A DNA stretch of 14,000 nt from Treponema sp. (lineage in GTDB: Bacteria > Spirochaetota > Spirochaetia > Treponematales > Breznakiellaceae), in assembly GCA_031266095.1 (NCBI GenBank), contig JAISBR010000204.1:1-14000 (forward strand), in the 5' to 3' direction. A model generated the notes under the pieces. That model worked only from the letters and a program-made list of their open reading frames with translations. It searched no databases and was not told the origin of the DNA. Below are positions 7,819 to 13,662 of this stretch, piece by piece (position 1 is the stretch's first letter; every line of letters starts with the position of its first letter). A program made the position numbers and the translations under genes.

Positions 7819-8471
7819 ACCAGTACTCCCGGCCCGTCGCCGAAGCCCGGAATATTGAGACTTCCTTTGGTGGAGGGAATCATGTCCCGGGCGCGCTCAT
7901 CAATCTCGCAGGCGGCGCGGAACGTTCGGGCCGCCGCCTTAAAGAGCGCCTCGATCTTATGGTGATCGCTCCTGCCCCGCAAAATCTCCAGATGTAAGGC
8001 GCAGCCGGCCGCGCTGACAAAGCCCCGCCAGAAATCTTCCACCGTATCGGTTTGAAACCGGCAGAGCATCATATCCCTGTCGTTAGCCGAAATCAGCGGC
8101 GTCCCGGCAAGCAGCCCCTCAAACTCTAAAAACGGCCGTCCGGAGAAATCCACCGCCGCTCTGGCAAGGGTCTCATCCATAGGGAAGAGACAGCTCCCAT
8201 TCCGGCGGATACCCTGTTTGTCGCCCAGGGCCTTGTCGAAGCACTGCCCCAAGACGATCCCCGTATCCTCTACCAGGTGATGCTGATCCACCTCAAGATC
8301 CCCCGCCGCCCGGATCTCCAGATCAAAGAGTCCGTGGCGGGCGAATGTGTTCAGCATGTGAACCATAAAGCCGATGGGGTAATTCAGTTTCACCTCACCC
8401 TTCCCGTCGATGTTCAATTTAATCGTAATATCCGTCTCTTTCGTCTTCCTGGAAATCTCCGCACAGCGCAT
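7815..8471 (-). CDS. hisB: Imidazoleglycerol-phosphate dehydratase (monofunctional)
   Basis: This enzyme dehydrates IGP to imidazole-acetol phosphate. The product of 218 residues is the dehydratase only; there is no N-terminal HAD phosphatase domain like that of E. coli HisB. The Mn-binding motifs HHLVEDTGIVLGQ and SDHHKIEALFKAAARTF are clear. The first motif reads VHMLNTFARHG instead of the usual LDHML..FARHG, so the Asp before the metal-binding His is Val. ATG 8471 is fixed by a perfect AAGGAGGT Shine-Dalgarno 7 nt upstream; the open frame continues to 8549 but that overlaps the hisG tail. The gap from hisG is 43 nt. Confidence 0.95.
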   Translation of the reverse strand: MRCAEISRKTKETDITIKLNIDGKGEVKLNYPIGFMVHMLNTFARHGLFDLEIRAAGDLEVDQHHLVEDTGIVLGQCFDKALGDKQGIRRNGSCLFPMDETLARAAVDFSGRPFLEFEGLLAGTPLISANDRDMMLCRFQTDTVEDFWRGFVSAAGCALHLEILRGRSDHHKIEALFKAAARTFRAACEIDERARDMIPSTKGSLNIPGFGDGPGVLV

Positions 8472-8514
8472 CACGCTTACCTCCTTTTCTGTTCCTCTTT
8501 CACGGTCCCTCAAT

Positions 8515-9372
8515 TTATGGTACCACTTTCCGCAGATCGTATTCCACAATATCCAATACGCCCAGCTTTTTCAGCCGGGGGATAATGTCAGGAACCTCGT
8601 GCTTCTTAACCGCGATTTTCACCGCGTAACCCCCACCGCCGTAGAGGGGGGCCACGGTGGGACTCCGCATCGCCGGAAGGCCTCCGGCCACTGCCTCGAA
8701 TCGATCTTTAGGAATATTCATTTCCAGCATAACCCTGTCCCGACCGTCCAAGACCGCGTGAAACAGCATGGTAAGTTCCTCTATGCGGTTACGCTTTCCG
8801 ATATCCGTCATGGCGGCATGGGAAGCCACAAAACGAGTGGAGGACTCAAGCAGAGTATCGATTATTTTGAGACCATTGTCCCGCAGTGTCTGGCCTGAGG
8901 ATGTATTATCAATGATCATATCTGCGTCATCGGGGGGAAAGACCTCGGTGGCGCCGTAAGTACGGAGGATACGGTACCGGTAACCTGAGGGTTTGAGCCA
9001 GGTCTCGGCAAGGTTCACGTACTCGGTGGCGACTACCAGTTTTTTGGAGCGAAGTTTAGCCTCGTCAAAAGCCTGTGGGACTGCCGCCACTATCCGGACC
9101 CGGTCAAAGCCCAGATCCATGATCTCCTTTACATCCGCGCTGTTTTCCCGAATCCAGTCAATTCCGGTAAAGCCCACGTCGTGACTCCCCAGTTCCAAAA
9201 GTTCACCCACGTTCTGGGGCTTCATGATCTTGGCGTCAAGCCAGTCCGCGCCGATTACCGGCCGGTAGGTACGGTCCGCAAGAGCGATAGGAAAACCAGC
9301 CTCGGCGAAGAGCCGGGCCACGCTGTCGAAAATCCTCCCTTTAGGTATCAAAACCCGCAATGTATCGCTCAT
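8515..9372 (-). CDS. hisG: ATP phosphoribosyltransferase, long form
   Basis: HisG catalyses the first, feedback-regulated step, ATP + PRPP to phosphoribosyl-ATP. The 285-residue product starts LRVLIPKGRIFDSV and has GFTGIDWI and the PRPP-binding region DADMIIDNTSSGQTLRDNGL. The C-terminal domain (about 205-285, with YGGGGYAVKIAVKKHEVPD) is the ACT-like regulatory domain of the long HisG type, so no HisZ partner is expected and histidine feedback inhibition is likely. ATG 9372 has GGAG five nt upstream. The frame is open to 9411, but that part is the attenuator terminator. This is the first structural gene after the leader. Confidence 0.95.
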   Translation of the reverse strand: MSDTLRVLIPKGRIFDSVARLFAEAGFPIALADRTYRPVIGADWLDAKIMKPQNVGELLELGSHDVGFTGIDWIRENSADVKEIMDLGFDRVRIVAAVPQAFDEAKLRSKKLVVATEYVNLAETWLKPSGYRYRILRTYGATEVFPPDDADMIIDNTSSGQTLRDNGLKIIDTLLESSTRFVASHAAMTDIGKRNRIEELTMLFHAVLDGRDRVMLEMNIPKDRFEAVAGGLPAMRSPTVAPLYGGGGYAVKIAVKKHEVPDIIPRLKKLGVLDIVEYDLRKVVP

Positions 9373-9381
9373 ACCCGCTCC

Positions 9382-9427
9382 AAAAAAAAGCCGTGAACTC
9401 TTCCGGAACAATCCGGGAGTCCACGGC
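9382..9427 (-). terminator. Attenuator terminator of the his operon (segments 3:4)
   Basis: On the minus strand GCCGTGGACTC (9427-9417) pairs with GAGTTCACGGC (9400-9390), 11 bp with one G-U. CCGGA/TCCGG is stacked inside around a TTGT loop, with an AA bulge. Eight T's (9389-9382) follow directly. This is a textbook intrinsic terminator, and it ends only 9 nt before the hisG ATG. It therefore sits upstream of the operon it should stop, as expected for an attenuator. Confidence 0.9.
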
Positions 9428-9508
9428 GGCTTTACCGTTTTAAGGCCCTTTAACAGGGACCGGACTCCGGGAGTAGAGCAAAATGATGATGATGTCGTAA
9501 AGTCCGGT
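9413..9508 (-). promoter_or_regulatory. his attenuator: alternative pause (1:2) and antiterminator (2:3) pairings
   Basis: Segment 1, ACCGGACT (9508-9501, leader codons 2-4), is perfectly complementary to AGTCCGGT (9466-9459, codons 16-18). The same region, CCGGAGTCC (9470-9462), can instead pair with GGACTCCCGG (9422-9413) with one bulged G. That second partner is the left arm of the terminator. The His codons (9494-9483) lie just past segment 1. A ribosome stalled there would mask segment 1, free segment 2 to pair with 3, and prevent the terminator. A ribosome reaching the stop codon (9450) would cover segment 2 and let the terminator form. The structures were read by eye without energy calculation. 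Confidence 0.8.
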
Positions 9509-9512
9509 TCAT
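9450..9512 (-). CDS. hisL: his operon leader peptide (20 residues, four consecutive His)
   Basis: The ORF ATG 9512 to TAA 9450 encodes a 20-residue peptide starting MNRTLRHHHH and ending ESGPC. Codons 7-10 are four consecutive CAT His codons. It lies directly upstream of hisG, overlaps the first two attenuator segments, and is followed by an intrinsic terminator. It should act as a sensor: when charged His-tRNA is scarce, the ribosome stalls at codons 7-10 and permits read-through. No Shine-Dalgarno sequence is visible before the ATG; the predicted transcription start is at or next to the A of ATG, so translation may be leaderless. The peptide itself probably has no function. Confidence 0.85.
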   Translation of the reverse strand: MNRTLRHHHHFALLPESGPC

Positions 9513-9518
9513 GGAGAT

Positions 9519-9547
9519 ACTGTAGCGAAACAGGGCGAAATAGTCAA
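9519..9547 (-). promoter_or_regulatory. Promoter of the his leader and operon
   Basis: On the minus strand there is a TTGACT (-35, 9547-9542), a 17-nt spacer, and TACAGT (-10, 9524-9519). The -35 matches the sigma-70 consensus at 5 of 6 positions and the -10 at 4 of 6, at ideal spacing. Transcription should start about 9511-9513, on the leader ATG. No terminator is obvious between nrdG and this promoter, so some read-through from nrdDG is possible. Confidence 0.65.
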
Positions 9548-9649
9548 GGCTCCGCATTGCGCCAACAGCAATTCTCCATATTACATTACCCGTCAGGCTC
9601 ATCGTCCCGGCCGGCAAAGCCGATAAACTCTTCCCATTCCAGCCCGGCA

Positions 9650-10219
9650 TTAGAGCGGCGCTTCGATCACCCTGCCCGCCGCGAGGGTCCGGCGTACATC
9701 GATAAGCCGCTGGTTTGCCGATCCCCGGAAACGAAGATCAATATCCCGCAGGGCCATGATAAAGGGTCCGTCCACAATGATGTCACTGGCTGCAATGAGT
9801 CGCAGCCAATCCTCCCTGGCCGCGGCCAGGAGGTCTTCCCAGCGATAGCCGGTAAAGGTCATCACCGAAAGCCCTAAAGCGCGGACTTGTTCCGCAAGGG
9901 CGGCGCAGGCGGCGGCCTGGGTAAAGGGATCGCCTCCTGAAAGGGTAATGCCATCCAACAGGGGGTTCGCTGTAATGTCGTGTACTACTTCGGCGATTGT
10001 TATCTCCCGGCCGCCCTCAAAACCCTGCAGGCCCGGGTTGTGACAGCCCGGGCACCTGAAATCACAGCCCTGTACAAACAGCGTATACCGGAAACCCGGT
10101 CCATCCACAATGGACTCAGGCTCTATGCCTCCGATCTTGAGCGTGTCGACGCACACATCCGCAGACGGTGAAAAATCCCGTGCGGATCCAGGCGCAACAG
10201 GCTGCAAGGGTTCTCTCAT
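9650..10219 (-). CDS. nrdG: Anaerobic ribonucleoside-triphosphate reductase activating protein
   Basis: NrdG is a radical SAM activase that installs the glycyl radical on NrdD. The 189-residue product has CDFRCPGC (C52, C56, C59) binding the 4Fe-4S cluster, the preceding DGPGFRYTLFVQG, and a SAM-contacting GGDPF motif (SGGDPF, 94-99). It ends with a typical IIVDGPF...RFRGSANQR region. Family members are often ~155-180 residues; the extra length is about 25 N-terminal residues before IGGIEPESIVDGPG. ATG 10219 overlaps the nrdD stop as ATGA, which supports this start and translational coupling. Confidence 0.94.
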   Translation of the reverse strand: MREPLQPVAPGSARDFSPSADVCVDTLKIGGIEPESIVDGPGFRYTLFVQGCDFRCPGCHNPGLQGFEGGREITIAEVVHDITANPLLDGITLSGGDPFTQAAACAALAEQVRALGLSVMTFTGYRWEDLLAAAREDWLRLIAASDIIVDGPFIMALRDIDLRFRGSANQRLIDVRRTLAAGRVIEAPL

Positions 10220-12678
10220 GATATCCCGTGCTTTACCCTGTCCCGCTCTTCCGCCCGCTTGGCGTTATTGAACCGCTCGACTGTACCCACCAGGTAGCCG
10301 GTGATGCGTCTGATCCGCTCAAAGGGAACGCCGTCTTCCTCGCGGCCGCATTTGGGACAGCGCTTACCGATGATACCCCGATAGCCGCAGACCGGGTCGC
10401 GGTCAAGGGGATGGTTGAGGCTGCCGTAACCAATACCCGCTTCTTTCATCACCCGGATGATTTTTTCAAACGCCTCGGGATTTTTGGATGCGTCGCCGTC
10501 AAGTTCCACATAGGTGATGTGCCCGGCGTTGGTCAGGGCGTGATAGGGCGCCTCAATGTGTATTTTTTGCAGCGCGCCGATAGGGTAATATACCGGTACA
10601 TGAAAACTGTTGGTGTAATATTCGCGGTCGGTAACGCCGGGAATACTGCCAAAGATATCACGGTCCATTTTCACAAAACGGCCCGAAAGTCCCTCCGCCG
10701 GAGTGGCGATGAGCGAAAAGTTGAGTTTCCGTTCCAGGGTTTCATTGTCCATACGGCTGCGGAGCCGGCTGATTATCTTGAGACCAAGCGCCTGAGCCTC
10801 AGGTGATTCTCCGTGGTGCTTGCCGGTAAGACAGGCAAGGCACTCGGCAAGGCCGATAAAGCCCATGGTAAGCGTTCCGTGTTTGAGCACTTCCCGAATG
10901 TTGTCCTCCCAGTCCAGCTTGTCCGAATCAAGCCAAATACCCTGACCCATGAGGAAGGGGAAATTCTTCACTTTTTTGCGGGCTTGTATCTCGTAACGCT
11001 CCAAAAGCTGGGTGATTACCAGGCTGGTTTTTGTATCCAGTTCGTCAAAAAAGAGGTCCAGTATCCTGTTTGCGTCCTCTGTGACGCTCTCCGCCGGGGG
11101 GCCGTTTACTGCGGACCGCGCCGCGCCGGCATTGCCTGAGGGAACACGCCCGCCGGTTCGCGCGCCATACAGGGCGCGTAACGCGAGCCGGGGCAGGTTG
11201 ATGGTGGTAAAACTCAAATTTCCCCTGCCGTAGGTTATTTCCTGTTCAGGATCGTGGATGTTTCCCATAACCCTGGTCCTGCAGCCCATGTAGGCGATTT
11301 CCGTTTCAGGCAGGTTGTGCTTGTAGTATTGCAGATTAAAGGGCGCGTCCTGAAAGGAGAAATTGGGGAAGAGCCGCTTTGAGCTTACCCTGCAGGCAAG
11401 CTGAAACAGATCATAATTGGGATCCCCTTTGTTATAATTGATCCCTTCTTTCACCCGGAAAATCTGAATCGGGAAAATCGGCGTCTCACCGTCACCCAAC
11501 CCCGCTTCGGTGGCAAGAAGTACGTTCCTGATGATCATCCTCCCCTCGGCGGAAGTATCGGTACCATAATTAATCGACGAGAAGGGGATCTGCGCCCCCG
11601 CCCGGCTGTGCATGGTGTTGAGGTTGTGGATCAGCGCTTCCATCGCCTGGTAAGAGGCTTTCTCGGTTTCTTCGTATGCCTTCGTCCGGGCAAATTCCTG
11701 AATACGGGCACAAACGGCGGCGTTGGTAAAGCGTTCCAAAATTGCCGCCTTCGCCCGGAAGTATTCGCCGCTTCCCTCCGTATCCGCCAAATCGGGCTTG
11801 AGTGGGGCGCTCAGGCCCGCCGGTACAGCCCCTCTGTTAGCCGCCGTTCCGGTAGGCGATCCCCCTTCAAGGGCTTTACGGATCTCCTCCGAGGCGTCCG
11901 GCGCCAGAAGCTCCAGCGCCTTGTACAGATTCTGCCTGTAGCACTTCACAAAAGTCTTCGCCACCCCCGGCGCCAGGCCCCGGTCAAAATTGGGAATGCT
12001 CTGGCCTCCGTGCTGGTCGTTCTGGTTTGACTGAATGGCGATACAGGCCAAAGCCGAGTAGCTGCGAATGTCGTTAGGCTCCCGAATCGCCCCGTGACCG
12101 GTCCCGAAGCCGCCTTTGAAGAGCTTATTGATATCGATCTGGCAGCAGGTAGTCGTAAGGGTGAGGAAATCCAGGTCATGAATATGAATATCCCCTTCAT
12201 GGTGGGCCCTGGCATGCTCGGGATTGAGAATAAACAGTTCATTGAATTGTTTTGCCCCTTCGGAACCGTATTTCAGCATATGTCCCATGGCGGTATCACC
12301 GTCGATATTGGCGTTTTCCCGTTTCAAATCGTTGTCTTTGGCGTCTTTTTTATTGATATCCTCAAAAGTCCGCATTAAACGGGTGTTCATTTCGCGGATT
12401 CTGGTTCGTTCCGCCCGGTACAGGATGAATTTTTTCGCCGCCGTCCCCAGGCCGCAGTCGATCAGGACCTGTTCCACCGTGTCCTGGATCTCCTCTACCC
12501 CGGGAATCCGCCCTTTATAGGCGCTTTCCAGCCGGTCAACGGCTTTTTCAGATACCGCCATGGCTCTTTCCCAGTCCATAGTCCCCGCCGCCATTCCCGA
12601 CTTGTATATAGCGTTGGTAATTTTTTCAATGTTGAATGGCGCTTCCCGCCCGTCCCGTTTGCGAATTCGTTTAGGCAT
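10216..12678 (-). CDS. nrdD: Anaerobic (class III) ribonucleoside-triphosphate reductase
   Basis: NrdD reduces ribonucleotides to deoxyribonucleotides without oxygen, using a glycyl radical. The product has 820 residues. An N-terminal ATP-cone (about 3-95, PKRIRKRDGREAPFN to FILYRAERTR) would bind ATP/dATP as the allosteric on/off switch. The catalytic body includes DIHIHDLDF, NTMHSRAGAQIPFSSINYGT and MGCRTRVMGN. The C-terminal Cys motif has C764, C774 and C777 (VCGYRGIIGKRCPKCG), followed by the glycyl-radical motif RITGYLVGT, with G794 the predicted radical site. Two Gly/Ala/Pro-rich insertions, about residues 261-311 and 504-533, make it longer than usual. ATG 12678 is preceded by GGAAGAGGG; TTG 12699 overlaps that site and is rejected. 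The gene is coupled to nrdG and lies behind an NrdR-type promoter. Confidence 0.96.
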   Translation of the reverse strand: MPKRIRKRDGREAPFNIEKITNAIYKSGMAAGTMDWERAMAVSEKAVDRLESAYKGRIPGVEEIQDTVEQVLIDCGLGTAAKKFILYRAERTRIREMNTRLMRTFEDINKKDAKDNDLKRENANIDGDTAMGHMLKYGSEGAKQFNELFILNPEHARAHHEGDIHIHDLDFLTLTTTCCQIDINKLFKGGFGTGHGAIREPNDIRSYSALACIAIQSNQNDQHGGQSIPNFDRGLAPGVAKTFVKCYRQNLYKALELLAPDASEEIRKALEGGSPTGTAANRGAVPAGLSAPLKPDLADTEGSGEYFRAKAAILERFTNAAVCARIQEFARTKAYEETEKASYQAMEALIHNLNTMHSRAGAQIPFSSINYGTDTSAEGRMIIRNVLLATEAGLGDGETPIFPIQIFRVKEGINYNKGDPNYDLFQLACRVSSKRLFPNFSFQDAPFNLQYYKHNLPETEIAYMGCRTRVMGNIHDPEQEITYGRGNLSFTTINLPRLALRALYGARTGGRVPSGNAGAARSAVNGPPAESVTEDANRILDLFFDELDTKTSLVITQLLERYEIQARKKVKNFPFLMGQGIWLDSDKLDWEDNIREVLKHGTLTMGFIGLAECLACLTGKHHGESPEAQALGLKIISRLRSRMDNETLERKLNFSLIATPAEGLSGRFVKMDRDIFGSIPGVTDREYYTNSFHVPVYYPIGALQKIHIEAPYHALTNAGHITYVELDGDASKNPEAFEKIIRVMKEAGIGYGSLNHPLDRDPVCGYRGIIGKRCPKCGREEDGVPFERIRRITGYLVGTVERFNNAKRAEERDRVKHGIS

Positions 12679-12719
12679 TCCCTCTTCCTTCGACTTCAAG
12701 CTATTTCAGATCCCCGGAG

Positions 12720-12755
12720 CCGGTTTGGCCCGATTAACCGGAGTCTTGACAAACC
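12720..12755 (-). other. Mutually exclusive short hairpins in the nrdD 5' leader
   Basis: In the ~120-nt nrdD leader, GGTTTG (12755-12750) can pair with CAAACC (12727-12722), while CCGGTT (12741-12736) can pair with AACCGG (12725-12720). The right-hand arms overlap, so only one can form. No T-run or known riboswitch core was recognised. A role is speculative. Confidence 0.25.
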
Positions 12756-12785
12756 TGAGTTCTTTTACAGTATCGATTGCAATAT

Positions 12786-12801
12786 ACACAGTATATAGCG
12801 T
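12786..12801. promoter_or_regulatory. NrdR box, proximal (start-site side)
   Basis: Read on the minus strand the site is ACGCTATATACTGTGT. It matches the NrdR consensus ACACTATATATAGTGT, as I recall it, at 14 of 16 positions. It lies around the predicted transcription start of nrdD. NrdR is the ATP-cone repressor of ribonucleotide reductase genes; no nrdR gene is in this window. Confidence 0.75.
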
Positions 12802-12807
12802 ATCTAA

Positions 12808-12836
12808 AACATAGGACACTACAGGTAGCGTGTCAA
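12808..12836 (-). promoter_or_regulatory. Promoter of nrdDG
   Basis: On the minus strand, a perfect TTGACA (-35, 12836-12831) is followed after 17 nt by TATGTT (-10, 12813-12808, 4 of 6 matches). The -35 and spacer overlap one NrdR-like box; the -10 lies between the two boxes. This is an arrangement suited to repression. The start should be near 12801, leaving a leader of about 120 nt. Confidence 0.75.
12816..12831. promoter_or_regulatory. NrdR box, distal (overlaps the promoter spacer)
   Basis: ACACTACAGGTAGCGT matches the same NrdR consensus at 12 of 16 positions and is itself near-palindromic. Its centre is 30 bp from that of the proximal box, about three helical turns. This is close to the 31-32 bp usual for paired NrdR boxes and allows binding on one face of the DNA. 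Confidence 0.7.
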
Positions 12837-12939
12837 GCGGGCCGATAGCCTCCCTGTTCAGTTTTCGAAAGATTATTGGAATTCAATGAATTATCACCAT
12901 GTGAATACCGCTTTCTTGCTTATCGAACAACTACCGCCT

Positions 12940-13008
12940 GAATGACGAGTCATTCTTACGGATGACTCGTCATTCCTGTGGAATGCCGTGTCATTCCTAT
13001 GGAATGAC
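12940..13008. repeat. Clustered palindromes (REP-like or MITE-like element)
   Basis: GAATGACGAGTCAT (12940-12953) is followed after 8 nt by its perfect reverse complement (12962-12975), a 14-bp stem. Adjacent are CATTCC-tgt-GGAATG (12971-12985) and GTCATTCC-tat-GGAATGAC (12990-13008). The units share a TCATTCC/GGAATGA core and can fold in competing ways. The last hairpin covers the stop codon of the gene to its right. No T-run follows on either strand, so it is not a classical terminator. Between here and the nrdD promoter (about 12837-12939) I see nothing further. Confidence 0.7.
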
Positions 13009-13662
13009 GGCTGAGTAAATCTCGGAGGAGGGGCCTTTGAGATTGGTGGTGGATTCCCAGCGGAGACAGAAATAGATACGCTTACCCCGCTCACTCTCGT
13101 CGAAGCGCAGGGTGAAGGGCGTGGCGGTGTCAAAGTCCGAATGGGCCAGTTCCGTCTCCGAGACCGGCGGCTTGTCCAGCAGGGCCCAGTGGATCTCCGC
13201 GCCGTGGACCCCGTAGGGCTTCCCGCGCTTCTTGGTGGCGCTGTCCCGGAAGTGGATCGTCACCTGGCGGATCACCGAGGTGTCCGGTTCCGCCTCCGGG
13301 AAGGTGGCGGGCGCGGGGACCGGGGTGGGGGTCGGGTCCGGCGTATGGACGCCGTAGTACCGCCTGTCCTCCTCCTTCATCAGCTTATTGTAGCGGATGG
13401 AGGTATTGACGAAGTCCCGCATGGCGTCTTTCGCCGCGTCCTGGGCCTCGTCTTTAGCCAGGCGGTTCCTGCTGGAATCGTCCTCCTCGTAGGCGGTCCG
13501 GGCCGCCAAAAAAGCGTTGACGGCGGTCAGGGCGGCGGTAACCTCCGTCTGGTTCCAGCCGAAGGCGGCCACGGTGGCCGGGTTTTCCAGCCCGGCCTTC
13601 CATTTCGCGCATAGATCCGCAAAATCCTGCTCCCTTTCCGGAAGCCAATGACTACCTGACAT
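12997..13662 (-). CDS. Hypothetical two-domain protein with Pro/Thr linker
   Basis: A 221-residue protein of unknown function. The N-terminal ~105 residues are predicted helical and rich in Ala, Glu, Asp and Lys (from HWLPEREQDFADLCAKW to FVNTSIRYNKLMKEEDRRYYG). A linker, PDPTPTPVPAPATFPEAEP, follows at about 108-126. The C-terminal ~90 residues look like a beta-sandwich (QVTIHFRDS, EIHWALLD, PFTLRFDESERGKRIYFCLRWE, GPSSEIYSAVIP). I know this arrangement as a recurrent uncharacterised family in Treponema and Bacteroidetes, without a function. No signal peptide or membrane segment is seen. ATG 13662 has GGAGG 6-7 nt upstream, so it is preferred over the in-frame ATG 13695. The stop lies inside a palindromic repeat. 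Confidence 0.8.
   Translation of the reverse strand: MSGSHWLPEREQDFADLCAKWKAGLENPATVAAFGWNQTEVTAALTAVNAFLAARTAYEEDDSSRNRLAKDEAQDAAKDAMRDFVNTSIRYNKLMKEEDRRYYGVHTPDPTPTPVPAPATFPEAEPDTSVIRQVTIHFRDSATKKRGKPYGVHGAEIHWALLDKPPVSETELAHSDFDTATPFTLRFDESERGKRIYFCLRWESTTNLKGPSSEIYSAVIP

Noticed and set aside
9570..9650. An acidic stretch (AGLEWEEFIGFAGRDDEPDG) in the +1 frame just after the nrdG stop
   Set aside because: It looks protein-like but has no ATG, GTG or TTG start, and an in-frame TGA lies just upstream. The sequence at the nrdG stop (CTC TAA T) is not a recognised +1 frameshift site. Without homologs it is best treated as chance or decayed sequence.
9450..9650. A 66-codon minus-strand frame starting at the nrdG stop (TAATG) and ending with the His4 peptide
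   Set aside because: It contains the his promoter and its first two-thirds do not look like a protein. The 20-codon leader starting at 9512 explains the His codons, promoter and attenuator better.
10228..12378. Several plus-strand frames within nrdD (for example 10228-10806 and 11608-12030)
   Set aside because: They are antisense shadows of nrdD, whose motifs are intact from start to end.
12940..13008. The palindromes as an intrinsic terminator or CRISPR repeats
   Set aside because: There is no T-run on either strand and no regular spacers; the units overlap and vary, fitting a palindromic repeat element instead.
13141..13614. A long plus-strand frame (157 codons) opposite the hypothetical gene
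   Set aside because: It is an antisense shadow rich in Arg, Gly and Val in GC-rich DNA, while the minus-strand frame has a strong ribosome-binding site and domain-like composition.
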